Source of the DNA: Oscillospiraceae bacterium
GTDB taxonomy: Bacteria > Bacillota > Clostridia > Oscillospirales > Acutalibacteraceae
Assembly: GCA_902772935.1 (NCBI GenBank)
Contig: CACYCR010000018.1
Span: 1-42,989, forward strand
Reading direction: 5' to 3'
Length of the DNA: 42,989 nucleotides
A program made the position numbers and the translations under genes. This document shows, piece by piece, positions 25,901 through 33,130 of the stretch. Numbering within the stretch: position 1 is the first letter of the stretch; each line of letters opens with the position of its first letter. The notes under the pieces were generated by a model that had not been told where the DNA came from, did not search any database, and was given only the letters and a program-made list of their open reading frames with translations.

Positions 25901-26047
25901 GCCGGAAATCAGGCTTTTTTTGTGCCACTGGCGCAAAAAAGAACGATGATATTCCAAAACGCCGTCCACGCCGTTTTTCGCAAGAAATGCATACTTGCCC
26001 AGTGTCAAATCCGGAATTTCTTCAATTCGGTAACAAAGATCTGCCAT
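22988..26047 (-). CDS. HerA/DUF87-type ATPase with C-terminal coiled coil
   Basis: 1019 aa. N-terminal region (1-370) is unfamiliar and beta-rich. The ATPase core has Walker A ISGVPGSGKTNT (about 409-420), PFLVLEPAKKEY (the DUF87/HerA 'EPAK' segment), Walker B HVIFIEEAHNL (about 643-653) and a sensor stretch VFIADQLPSVMAQEV with NTGLKVALRL. Coiled coil about 840-935. The HerA family comprises hexameric FtsK-like motors for DNA or protein translocation. No NurA nuclease or Dnd genes are nearby, so a DNA-repair or phosphorothioation role is unlikely. It has no transmembrane segment. GGGGAG precedes the ATG. As second motor beside the FtsK-type ATPase it may drive or gate toxin export. Confidence 0.85.
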   Translation of the reverse strand: MADLCYRIEEIPDLTLGKYAFLAKNGVDGVLEYHRSFLRQWHKKSLISGCSVHLFYVYTKKERPGNKISIFLLIRGKSDSLENADMLIRGSVLAEYFRFQFLFRTDDSGHLIASRVDKAKADPKKYERERKAYEQSVALLTGNRYACCSAITKEEHFFTGSDSSTYYNVPVWKENEEGRLYEMFRLMAALNEDCIFRVDLIAERKNRTLRRALTSGPIPHLHELQSNTQGERDYGADTVLRSYDDLLQALDANPHFHADIFVFSNSTENGALILSAAGTEAVAEGSFHISSYNGQFDAFSFFYAEKQSYIDAVTDETNEYYLECDAGRVRIQSAAFRDSNKAPLGWLTTLYTVSEIAPFFCFPCLNDGETIEIRKETVAPLIDGENALFLGKDRNGYDIYFPIELLPKHAFISGVPGSGKTNTMHHLTYSLWAKHHIPFLVLEPAKKEYRTLCNLEEMKEMQLFSPCANMRFPLHINPFEFPKGLTVAEHIRTLCAVFEGAFPLENPMPFLLDTAIENIYRDMGWFPEMVYTDAVKLKFPTMSMLYKKLEEEMEKTTYSAEVRGNLESALKVRIGGLLRREMGEVFDVATSSLRPEEWLKTPAVIELEAMGSGPANFLTLMLCSLIRECLKVDPVFNPKKTRHVIFIEEAHNLIGPEAEERTGEGANAKVAATSFVVKMLAEVRALRESVFIADQLPSVMAQEVIKNTGLKVALRLTAMDDRQILCNSMSASASQVEDMGTFLVGEALISYEGLQRPFQMRMNEYCGTLKGEEKLDAVTPKNDVDLFELMKTRDSYRKNLEQSVWIIAQKLGLRYAEIIRQCNNALTYFENARADHDAMVAQVTTTKEKIDASNQRIAEIRRQYHGDMNAAVNNEAEMQYLLKEYDYLNGQLKQIEGRAAEKRRSAMERFSVVKEALQFVTDVTRKWKYFTSLGLHCTPEQEADILSDKTRGENTPRSVCAYYYMRTLYMQNTFSLAAAVYAKACLILPFGDTVFARFAQIAKTTGLQLKIRDPRQSKN

Positions 26048-26080
26048 TTTGCTCTCCCCTTCAATCCCGGTTTTGAACCG

Positions 26081-26635
26081 TCATTTTCGCAAGCGAACCG
26101 CAGCACGCAGCCGCTCGGTAATCATTTGGTTGAAATACTTGTAGTAAGCCCACAAAAAGCCCTCATAGGCAGCGGCCATTACCTGATAAACAATCAGTAC
26201 TGCCACAATAAACACCGTTCCCGAAATGCCGTATTGCCGAATCTGTTCCGGCGGATGAACACCACCGAAGAATCCGACTGCCAAAAATGCACCGGCCGCA
26301 ACGCCTTCAAATAAAAGCACCTTTACGATCATCCGCAGCACCGCATTTTTTATACGAAGCAGATCGACGAACAGAATCGGATAATACCCGAGAATGGCGG
26401 CATATGCCGCCGCCGGCAGTTTTCGCGGCAAAAACAGAAGCAGCATTAAACATGTGACACCGTACGCCGCATATGCGCAACCGGTTCCGGCAATGTCCCG
26501 CAAAAAGATCAGTAAAATGCCTGCCAGAATCGCGCTGATAAAATTCATCCCCGGAAGCAGTCCGAACACAAAGACCACAACATATCCCAAAGCGACCGTC
26601 ATGGCGATAAGTGTTATTTTCTGAGTTAAACGCAT
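26081..26635 (-). CDS. Integral membrane protein, first gene of the secretion-like cluster
   Basis: 184 aa, family not recognised. About five hydrophobic helices (approximately 6-28, 31-50, 52-75, 78-98, 108-130, 140-165), short loops and a basic C-terminus. The layout resembles small ECF-type S components, but no family motif is seen. The start is placed at the ATG of MRLTQK because the promoter -10 lies at 26684-26689 and a GAAGG site precedes it; a TTG 39 bases upstream is too close to the promoter. It is the only clear multi-pass membrane protein in the cluster and could be part of a channel, or an unrelated leader gene. Confidence 0.7.
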   Translation of the reverse strand: MRLTQKITLIAMTVALGYVVVFVFGLLPGMNFISAILAGILLIFLRDIAGTGCAYAAYGVTCLMLLLFLPRKLPAAAYAAILGYYPILFVDLLRIKNAVLRMIVKVLLFEGVAAGAFLAVGFFGGVHPPEQIRQYGISGTVFIVAVLIVYQVMAAAYEGFLWAYYKYFNQMITERLRAAVRLRK

Positions 26636-26683
26636 TGCCAATACCTTCGAAAAGTGAAATAAATGTGAATACAATATAAAATA

Positions 26684-26712
26684 ATTTTACTATAATTGAC
26701 AATCTCTGTCAA
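26684..26712 (-). promoter_or_regulatory. Promoter of the 18-kb cluster
   Basis: On the minus strand, a perfect -35 TTGACA (plus 26707-26712), a 17-base spacer and -10 TAAAAT (plus 26684-26689), in an A/T-rich stretch. This is the best promoter found upstream of the minus-strand genes down to 8121. Confidence 0.8.
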
Positions 26713-26860
26713 GACAAAAATCGCCTTTCTCTAACATTTCGAGCCACAAAATCATTGCGTTTTTTGATTCCTTGTTATATAACGCACAATGCCGATTTTT
26801 TTCGCAAACGCAAGAAAAAACAGATCTTTTTTCCACGCCGCACAAAAGGGTCCATAAATA

Positions 26861-26887
26861 ATCGCCGCAGCTCCGTGCTGCAGCGAT
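26861..26887 (-). terminator. Hairpin after the sugar-acid operon
   Basis: An 11-bp stem with one G-T pair (ATCGCTGCAGC with GCTGCGGCGAT on the minus strand) and a 5-base loop, 19 bases past the last gene. The tail TATTTATGG is only moderately T-rich, so termination may be partial. Confidence 0.5.
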
Positions 26888-26905
26888 AGATGAACGCTGT
26901 TGTTT

Positions 26906-27781
26906 TCAGTCTTCCAGCATGTTGCGAACACAGGCACATTCGTGCAAGCCGCAAAAGCCGTAAAACGCCGCCGCGTTTTCATAGAGAAACGCCTGCTTTT
27001 CCGCTTCGGTCAGGGCCGTTGTTTTTTGAATGAAGTCAAAGCTCATCCGATACGTGATCGCCACCATGGTCCGCGGATAGTCGCTGCCCCACATCAGCTT
27101 CTCCATTCCGCAAAGGTCTGCGGCTTCCTGTATCGCCCGAACCGCTGACGGATACGGATAAAACTCACTGTTGAACAGCCAGGTGATGCCGCCGCTTTCC
27201 ACGCGGACATTATCGTATCGCGCCAGTTTGATCTGCGCTTCCCAGCCGGTGCGTGTCACCATGCCGAAGTGACCGATCACGATGCGCAGCGCGGGATGCT
27301 GCTGAATCAGTTCCCGCAGCGAACCGGTCTGCCGGTCGCCGTCCGCAAGTTCGACAAAAACGAACTTCCCGCTGTTTTCCGCCGCCGAAAAGACCGCGTC
27401 GTGTTTTGTCAGATCTGCAGTGGGCAGCCGCCCGGCGCAGATCTTCACACCGTCAAAGCCGTCGAGCGCAAACGGTTTGCCTTCTTCATAAAGCGAGCAG
27501 ATCTTCAGACGGTTGGGTGCCGTGGTCTTCACCGCAAGCAGATAGCTGTCCTGATTGCCGTCGATTTCCTCCTGTGTGACCACGGCGCCGCTGACGCCGG
27601 CATAGTCCATGTTCGACAGCAGCATGTCCACCGTGTTTTCGCCGTTTACCATGTATGGCGGCATCATCTGCCGCAGCGTACCGCCGAAATCACTTTTGCC
27701 GTTGCCGACAGAGAATACCCGTCTGCCGTCTACACGGCCGTTCTGCGTTTTCCATAAATGCACATGACTGTCAATGATCAT
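26906..27781 (-). CDS. Amidohydrolase-2 family hydrolase, candidate aldonolactonase
   Basis: 291 aa. TIM-barrel amidohydrolase-2 fold: metal motif SHVHLW at the N-terminus (about 4-9), a strand with VIGHFGM (about 179-185), and the C-terminal WGSDYPR (about 240-246) with its conserved catalytic Asp. This family includes L-fucono-1,5-lactonase and L-rhamnono-lactonase. Given the neighbouring sugar dehydrogenase, its likely job is to open the aldonolactone made from L-galactose or L-fucose (inference). It is the last gene of the operon and overlaps the uxaA-like stop and start by 4 bases. Confidence 0.75.
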   Translation of the reverse strand: MIIDSHVHLWKTQNGRVDGRRVFSVGNGKSDFGGTLRQMMPPYMVNGENTVDMLLSNMDYAGVSGAVVTQEEIDGNQDSYLLAVKTTAPNRLKICSLYEEGKPFALDGFDGVKICAGRLPTADLTKHDAVFSAAENSGKFVFVELADGDRQTGSLRELIQQHPALRIVIGHFGMVTRTGWEAQIKLARYDNVRVESGGITWLFNSEFYPYPSAVRAIQEAADLCGMEKLMWGSDYPRTMVAITYRMSFDFIQKTTALTEAEKQAFLYENAAAFYGFCGLHECACVRNMLED

Positions 27782-29139
27782 AGCGTGACACCATCCTTGA
27801 ACACGGCGATTTCACGAAAGCCGTGTTCTTCATTTTTGGTTTTTCTGCCGTTTACCGTTGCAACGAGCAGATCAAACAGTTCGTCTGCAGTTTGTGTCTG
27901 CGCGTCAAAATCAATCCACTGTGGTTTTCGTTCGGCGAGCGCTGTATTTGTCGCCAGCTTGATTGTCGGTACCGGCGCGCCGAGCGGCGTACCTCTGCCC
28001 GTTGTAAACAAAACCACCTGGCAGCCTGCCGCCGCAAGATTTGTCACAGCTACCGGATCATTGCCGGGGCCGTTCAGCAGTTGCAGCCCCGGCTGTTCTG
28101 CCGTGTCACCGTAATCCAGCACGGCGGTCACCGGTGCAGTGCCGCCTTTCTGCACACAGCCGAGGGATTTTTCCTCCAGTGTCGTGATGCCGCCCGCCCG
28201 GTTGCCCGGGGAGGGATTTTCACTGACCGGCTGCCCGTGCGACAAAAAATAGTTCTTGTAATTGTTGATCAGTGCGACCGCCTTTTCAAACACCGCTTCA
28301 CTGACGCAGCGGGCAAACAGCACCTGCTCCGCGCCGAACATTTCCGGCACCTCCGTCAGCACTGCCGTCCCGCCCATTGCAACAAGCCGATCGGTCACCT
28401 GGCCGCAAAGCGGATTTGCGGTGATGCCGGAAAGGCCGTCGCTGCCGCCGCATTTCAGGCCGAGTTTCAGCTTTGTGATCGGCACCGGCGTGCGCACGTC
28501 TTTTTGCGCGAGTGCGCGCAGCTCGTTTAGGATGCGTTCTCCTGCGGCAAGTTCATCGCCGCAGTCCTGGCAATTCAAGAACCGGATCCGCTCGGCATCA
28601 TATGCGCCGAGTACCTGCTGCATGGCCGCAATGCCGTTGTTTTCACAGCCGAGCCCAAGCACCAGTACGCCGCCGGCGTTCGGATGCCGGATCAGACCGG
28701 CGAGCGTTTTCTGCGTCACCGACAGATCATCACCGAGCTGACTGCAGCCGAACGGATGCGAAAAGCAAAACGCGCCCGTTCGTTCGGCAAGCGTCTTCGC
28801 AATGCCGTTCACACAGCCGACCGTCGGGATGATCCACAGGTCGTTCCGGATGCCGACGTCGCCGTTTTTACGGACAAAGGCGTCAATCATCACCGGCGCA
28901 ACCGGACACAGCGGTTCAAAGGACGGATGGTAGGTATAGGTCTGCGCACCGGAGAGCGCCGTTTTCAGATTCTCCGTATGCACACGCGCACCGGCAGCAA
29001 TATCTTTCGCCGCAAAGCCGATCGGAAAACCGTATTTGATCACAGGCGCACCCTTTGGAATCGGGCGTACCGCATATTTGTGCCCGTCGGCAAGGCAGAC
29101 GCGCACATTGTCTTTTTCATGAATCAGGACATACTCCAT
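27778..29139 (-). CDS. uxaA: UxaA family altronate dehydratase-like enzyme
   Basis: 453 aa, slightly shorter than E. coli UxaA. N-terminal SAF domain (about 1-75) with the PIPKGAPVIKYGFPIG segment, then the large GD_AH_C domain (about 95-453) with GIRNDLWIIPTVGC, FSHPFGCSQ, VLGLGCENN and KCGGSDGLSG signatures. The family contains altronate and galactarate dehydratases using Fe/Mn. In this operon it would convert D-altronate to 2-keto-3-deoxygluconate. It overlaps uxaB by 16 bases. An alternative is dehydration of a different 6-carbon sugar acid such as L-fuconate. Confidence 0.85.
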   Translation of the reverse strand: MEYVLIHEKDNVRVCLADGHKYAVRPIPKGAPVIKYGFPIGFAAKDIAAGARVHTENLKTALSGAQTYTYHPSFEPLCPVAPVMIDAFVRKNGDVGIRNDLWIIPTVGCVNGIAKTLAERTGAFCFSHPFGCSQLGDDLSVTQKTLAGLIRHPNAGGVLVLGLGCENNGIAAMQQVLGAYDAERIRFLNCQDCGDELAAGERILNELRALAQKDVRTPVPITKLKLGLKCGGSDGLSGITANPLCGQVTDRLVAMGGTAVLTEVPEMFGAEQVLFARCVSEAVFEKAVALINNYKNYFLSHGQPVSENPSPGNRAGGITTLEEKSLGCVQKGGTAPVTAVLDYGDTAEQPGLQLLNGPGNDPVAVTNLAAAGCQVVLFTTGRGTPLGAPVPTIKLATNTALAERKPQWIDFDAQTQTADELFDLLVATVNGRKTKNEEHGFREIAVFKDGVTL

Positions 29140-30449
29140 TGTATCGCCTCTCTGATGCCGTGTCGGTCCATCTGCTGCAGACTTTCTTCAACAAGCGCCG
29201 CAAGAAAGCTGAGGTCTGCCCCCCACAAAGCCGTATCGGACAGCACTTCGCGCAGCGTATGCGTCCGGATCGTTTCAATCGCCGCCGCGTCATCCGTCGG
29301 AGCGTTTTCTTTGTAATACCGGATCAGGCACGCCAGCGAGAAAACCAGCGGCTTCGGCAGCGCATTGTGGAGCGCTTTGTACTCCAGGATCGTCGGCAGC
29401 ACACGCGCAGTAAACTTGCTGACGGAATTCAGGGAAATCGACGTCCACAAATGCCGGATATAGGGGTTGCGAAAGCGTTCCAGCACGGCTGCGGCAAACT
29501 GTCGGTGCTCTGCGGTTTCGCCGAGCGTCGGAAGAATATATTCGAACAAGCAGGTGTTCAAAAAAGCGTACAGCTGCGCGTCATTCATGCTTTCACCGAC
29601 AGATTCCACGCCGCAAAGCAGCGACGGAAACACCAGCGACGTATGCGCGCCGTTGAGCACGCGCACCTTCATCTTTTTGTACGGCGCAATGTCGTCACTC
29701 CAGATGACGTTGACCCCGCCCTGTCTCAGCGGCAGTTCCTTTTCAAAATCGCCTTCAATGACCCAGAGGTGATAGGGCTCTGCCGCGTCGATCAGCGCGT
29801 CGGGGCAGCCGATCTCATCGCAGACTGCCGCGGCCTCCGCCGGCGAAAAGCCCGTGACGATCCGGTCAACGAGCGTACCGCAAAAGCGGTTTTCCGTTTT
29901 GAGCCAGGAAAGGAATGCCGCGCCGAGGTTCCATTGCTCGGCATAGCGCTGCACACAGCGTTCGAGCTGCCTGCCGTTATCCTCGATCAATTCACACGAA
30001 AGCAGCACCAGACCGCCGCGCCCGCGCCGATACCGCTCGTATAAAAACTGCGTCAGCTTTCCGGGAAACGACGCTGCCGGACGGTCTTCAAAGCGGCAGG
30101 ATGCATCAAAGCGGATGCCCGCCTCCGTTGTGTTGCTGATTACGAAGCGCAAGTCGGGATTGTCGGCAAGCGCGAGAAAGGAATCAAACGCCCGGTACGG
30201 ATTGACCGCACGCGCAACTGACGTGATCGTTGATTGTTCACAGACCGTTTTTCCGTTTTCAATACCGCGCAGAAAGAGATGATAGACGCCCTTCTGCGCA
30301 TTGATGGTTTCGACCGCCGCGGAATCCGTCGGCGACACAATGACGATTTTTCCGTCGTAGAGTCCTTGTTTGCAAAGCGTATCCACAAAGGCGTCGACAA
30401 ACGCCCGCAGGAATTTTCCCGTTCCGAATTGCAGAATTGTTTCTTTCAT
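29124..30449 (-). CDS. uxaB: Tagaturonate reductase-like (mannitol dehydrogenase family)
   Basis: 441 aa. N-terminal NAD-binding motif QFGTGKFLRAF (about 5-15) and the C-terminal-half catalytic signature VRVLNGAHTS place it in the mannitol/fructuronate/tagaturonate reductase family; the extended QFGxGxFLRAF start is typical of UxaB. It would reduce D-tagaturonate to D-altronate with NADH. The ATG at 30449 is preferred over a GTG nine bases upstream because GGTGA spacing fits it better. Flanked by lgoD-like and uxaA-like genes, the expected previous and next steps. Confidence 0.85.
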   Translation of the reverse strand: MKETILQFGTGKFLRAFVDAFVDTLCKQGLYDGKIVIVSPTDSAAVETINAQKGVYHLFLRGIENGKTVCEQSTITSVARAVNPYRAFDSFLALADNPDLRFVISNTTEAGIRFDASCRFEDRPAASFPGKLTQFLYERYRRGRGGLVLLSCELIEDNGRQLERCVQRYAEQWNLGAAFLSWLKTENRFCGTLVDRIVTGFSPAEAAAVCDEIGCPDALIDAAEPYHLWVIEGDFEKELPLRQGGVNVIWSDDIAPYKKMKVRVLNGAHTSLVFPSLLCGVESVGESMNDAQLYAFLNTCLFEYILPTLGETAEHRQFAAAVLERFRNPYIRHLWTSISLNSVSKFTARVLPTILEYKALHNALPKPLVFSLACLIRYYKENAPTDDAAAIETIRTHTLREVLSDTALWGADLSFLAALVEESLQQMDRHGIREAIQWSMS

Positions 30450-30450
30450 A

Positions 30451-31470
30451 TCATTCACCGATTCTGATCAACAGTTTGGCAAGTGTGCCGTCGTTGTGCC
30501 TGAGCGCTTCAAACGCCGCAGCGGCATCTTCAAGATCATAAACGCCGCTGACCATCTGCAGCACATCGACCTTTCGGTCTTTCACAAGGTCGATCAGGGT
30601 TTCAAAATCGCGCGTGAACGCGTTGCGGCTGCCGAACACGTTCAGCTCTTTTTTTAGCAAAATCGAATGCACAAAGGTCGTCTCCCGTTTGCCGTTGCCG
30701 ATGAGAATGATGTTTGCGCCGTGCGCCGCCTGCGCAACGCAGGCCAAAAACGTTTCCGGCGCACCGCAGGCCTCCACGCAGACGTCAAACCCGTTCCCGT
30801 CCGTAAATGCCGCGCACGCTGCGGAAAGGTCGGTTTGCCGGACGTGCACGGTCTGATCCGCGCCGAAGGATTTTGCAAGCGCAAGCCGGCTTTCCAGCAG
30901 GTCGGCAATCAGAACCCGCGCACCGAGCGCCTTTGCCCGCAGCAGCGCAAACAGGCCGATCGGCCCCGCGCCCATGATCAATAGATTGTCCCCCGGCTGC
31001 ACCTTTGCGCGGGAGAGCGCGTGACAGCTGATCGAAAACGGTTCGATCAGCGCAAGCTGCTGTGCTGTCAGCCCCTTGCCGTCAATGATCCGCGACACCG
31101 GCATGGTGATGTATTCCTGAAAAGCGCCGTCACGCTGCACGCCCATGGTCTGGTTGTCGTGGCAGGCGTTGACCAATCCGCGCTGGCAGGCATAGCAGGT
31201 GCCGCAGTTGAAATACGGGTTGCAGGTCACGATATCGCCCGGCTGCAGCCCGCGGTCATTTGCGGGGATATCCACGATCCGCGCCGAAAACTCGTGGCCG
31301 GGAATCCGCGGATAGGTTGTGAACGGCTGATTGCCGGTATACGATGCCACGTCCGCGCCGCAGACACCGCCGTAAAGCACCTGCAAAAGCGCCTCGCCTT
31401 CTTTTTGCTGCGGGCGTTCTTTTTCGATGATCCGGATTTTCCCCGGTGCGGTGATTTCAATCGCTTTCAT
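30451..31470 (-). CDS. Zinc-dependent dehydrogenase, L-galactonate 5-dehydrogenase (LgoD)-like
   Basis: 339 aa. Catalytic zinc ligands C37 (GVCGAD), H59-E60 (GHE); structural-zinc cysteines C89, C92, C95, C103; Rossmann motif GAGPIGL (about 166-172). Stretches GNQPFTTYPRIPGHE and IEPFSISCHAL closely follow E. coli LgoD (YjjN) as I recall it, which oxidises L-galactonate to D-tagaturonate. The next two genes (UxaB-like, UxaA-like) would carry tagaturonate on to KDG, which supports this reading. The start at 31470 has GGAGG seven bases upstream; an ATG six bases earlier is too close to that site. Related sorbitol or gulonate dehydrogenases are alternatives. Confidence 0.8.
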   Translation of the reverse strand: MKAIEITAPGKIRIIEKERPQQKEGEALLQVLYGGVCGADVASYTGNQPFTTYPRIPGHEFSARIVDIPANDRGLQPGDIVTCNPYFNCGTCYACQRGLVNACHDNQTMGVQRDGAFQEYITMPVSRIIDGKGLTAQQLALIEPFSISCHALSRAKVQPGDNLLIMGAGPIGLFALLRAKALGARVLIADLLESRLALAKSFGADQTVHVRQTDLSAACAAFTDGNGFDVCVEACGAPETFLACVAQAAHGANIILIGNGKRETTFVHSILLKKELNVFGSRNAFTRDFETLIDLVKDRKVDVLQMVSGVYDLEDAAAAFEALRHNDGTLAKLLIRIGE

Positions 31471-31472
31471 GC

Positions 31473-32678
31473 TCATGCCTCCATGTCAATATACGCCGGA
31501 TTCCAGATCACTGCCGTTTTCAGCGGCGCGCCTTTGGCGTAGATTTTGTTTTCATACGCGCCGATGGGATCACGTATAAAGGTCTCCTTGTCAATCAGCT
31601 GCACAAGCCGGTCAAACCGGCTCTCACACAGCAGACGGATCGCGGTCTCCATGTGCGACTGCGTGAAATTGATGGACGCGAGGATGACCTGATTTTTGAA
31701 GCCGAACGGCATGGTGTCGAATGTCACGCGCGGGCCGAGCGAAAAGCTGTTGTAGATGCCGTTGCAGCCGAGCACACCGTGCAGAAATGCGATCCGGTGC
31801 TCGGTTTCCGTTCCGCTCGTACCAACAAAGACGGTCGCATTGCCGCCGATGTGTTCGGTGATCGCCGCCGCCGTTTCGGCTTCGTCCATTCCGCCGCAGG
31901 AAAGGTACTCGCAGGACAACACCTTCGTCACAAATCGTGCCTTTTCACTGTCTGCGTCACTTCGCGCGACAAAAAGCACCCTGGCCTGCGGATGATTTCT
32001 GCAGATCTGATCGCCGATGAACAGCCCGGTGGTACCGAGTCCGAAAATCACCACACGGTCAAAGGTCTGCGCGACTGCTTTTTTGCGCGCCGCCGCTTCA
32101 TCGCAGTGCTCTTTTGCCAGCACCACACGGAAATTCTGCGCCTCACCGATGTCGCACATGCGTTCATGCTGGAACACCGCGCAGGCGTAGGGATCGGAAA
32201 AAACCAGCCGTTTTGCAAGAGAAAGCGGCAGCTTTTTCAAATGAGCATAGCGTTCCGGCAGATGCAGCAACATATCGGGATGGAAATATCCCTTGTCGCA
32301 GAAGATACCGTCCGCGCCGTCGCAGCCATATTCAAAATAGGACTCCTCCTCGGTGAAGCGCGTCGGGTCACAGCTGTCGCCGCCGCGGATAAGCACAATG
32401 GCAAAGCGGTTTTCTTCGGGCACCCAGACCACGCCCTCATGTCCGTTGATCAGCCGCGTTTCTCCGGCCGGGAACTTCGGTCCGAGCAGGCCCTTGCGCC
32501 CCATGTTCATCAGTTCATGATCGGTACCGCAGAAGCCGCAAAACACAGGAAGCGCCTCGATGCCCGCTTTCAGCGGCTCGCCGCGCAGACGCTGCCGCAA
32601 CGGATTGATCAGGTTGATTTCCCCGTATTGCAGCGGGGCGACGGCATCGTTCTGAAAATAGGTCGCGTAGGTCTTCAT
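31473..32678 (-). CDS. Medium-chain dehydrogenase of the glucose-1-dehydrogenase type
   Basis: 401 aa, longer than most zinc alcohol dehydrogenases. N-terminal zinc motif CGFCGTDHEL (47-56), GHEG (about 79-82), and a C-terminal Rossmann part with VIFGLGTTGLFIG. The layout (GFCGTDhel start, late NAD domain) resembles archaeal-type glucose dehydrogenases (GDH_C). In this operon it could oxidise the sugar C1 of L-galactose or L-fucose to the lactone (inference); this is the least certain step. Overlaps fucU by 1 base (TAATG) and the lgoD-like ATG by a few bases. Confidence 0.75.
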   Translation of the reverse strand: MKTYATYFQNDAVAPLQYGEINLINPLRQRLRGEPLKAGIEALPVFCGFCGTDHELMNMGRKGLLGPKFPAGETRLINGHEGVVWVPEENRFAIVLIRGGDSCDPTRFTEEESYFEYGCDGADGIFCDKGYFHPDMLLHLPERYAHLKKLPLSLAKRLVFSDPYACAVFQHERMCDIGEAQNFRVVLAKEHCDEAAARKKAVAQTFDRVVIFGLGTTGLFIGDQICRNHPQARVLFVARSDADSEKARFVTKVLSCEYLSCGGMDEAETAAAITEHIGGNATVFVGTSGTETEHRIAFLHGVLGCNGIYNSFSLGPRVTFDTMPFGFKNQVILASINFTQSHMETAIRLLCESRFDRLVQLIDKETFIRDPIGAYENKIYAKGAPLKTAVIWNPAYIDMEA

Positions 32679-33103
32679 TACAGCACACAGCCTTTCTTGA
32701 GCAGGATGTTCGCATACTGCCGTTCCTCGCCGGTCGCAATGATTGCATAGGCGTTCTTCGCGCGCTCGTAGTAGGCAAAGCGTTCTTCAAAAGAAATCGT
32801 CGCGTTCGGCTCATATGTTTTCAGAATGGTTTCATACGTCTGCCAGATGCTTGTGTCTGCGTCATCGCCGTCACATTTCTGCATCAGCACAAAATGATGT
32901 GCGTCATATTGATCCAGCGGAAAGACCTGCAGAATCGCGTCGAGCATCTCACAAGCGGAGATTCCATCGGCACGAATGAGTCTTTTCGCGTTTGCGGCCG
33001 CGGGAAAATTGCCGTCGCCGATCACGATTTCATCGCCGTGTCCCATTTCGCAGAGTACTTTCAGCAAATCAGGAGATAACACCTTCGGAATATTCTTGAG
33101 CAT
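32678..33103 (-). CDS. fucU: L-fucose mutarotase (RbsD/FucU family)
   Basis: 141 aa, the normal family length. MGHGDEIVIGDGNFPA (about 20-35) holds the catalytic His22 and the conserved Asp, and the C-terminal TGEERQYANILLKKG is family typical. It interconverts alpha and beta anomers of L-fucose; related L-sugars such as L-galactose could be accepted. AGAGGG precedes the ATG. Confidence 0.9.
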   Translation of the reverse strand: MLKNIPKVLSPDLLKVLCEMGHGDEIVIGDGNFPAAANAKRLIRADGISACEMLDAILQVFPLDQYDAHHFVLMQKCDGDDADTSIWQTYETILKTYEPNATISFEERFAYYERAKNAYAIIATGEERQYANILLKKGCVL

Positions 33104-33130
33104 AAGATCCCTCTTTTATTCTATACAGAC

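Noticed and set aside
17183..26047. Dnd/phosphorothioation or HerA-NurA DNA repair locus
   Set aside because: HerA-type ATPase alone is not enough: no DndBCDE, NurA, Mre11 or Rad50-like genes, and a toxin-immunity pair sits between the ATPases.
25127..26314. A 395-codon plus-strand open frame across the HerA-type gene start
   Set aside because: Runs antisense through the ATPase N-terminus, its ribosome binding site and the next gene; Cys/His/Arg-rich composition typical of antisense frames.
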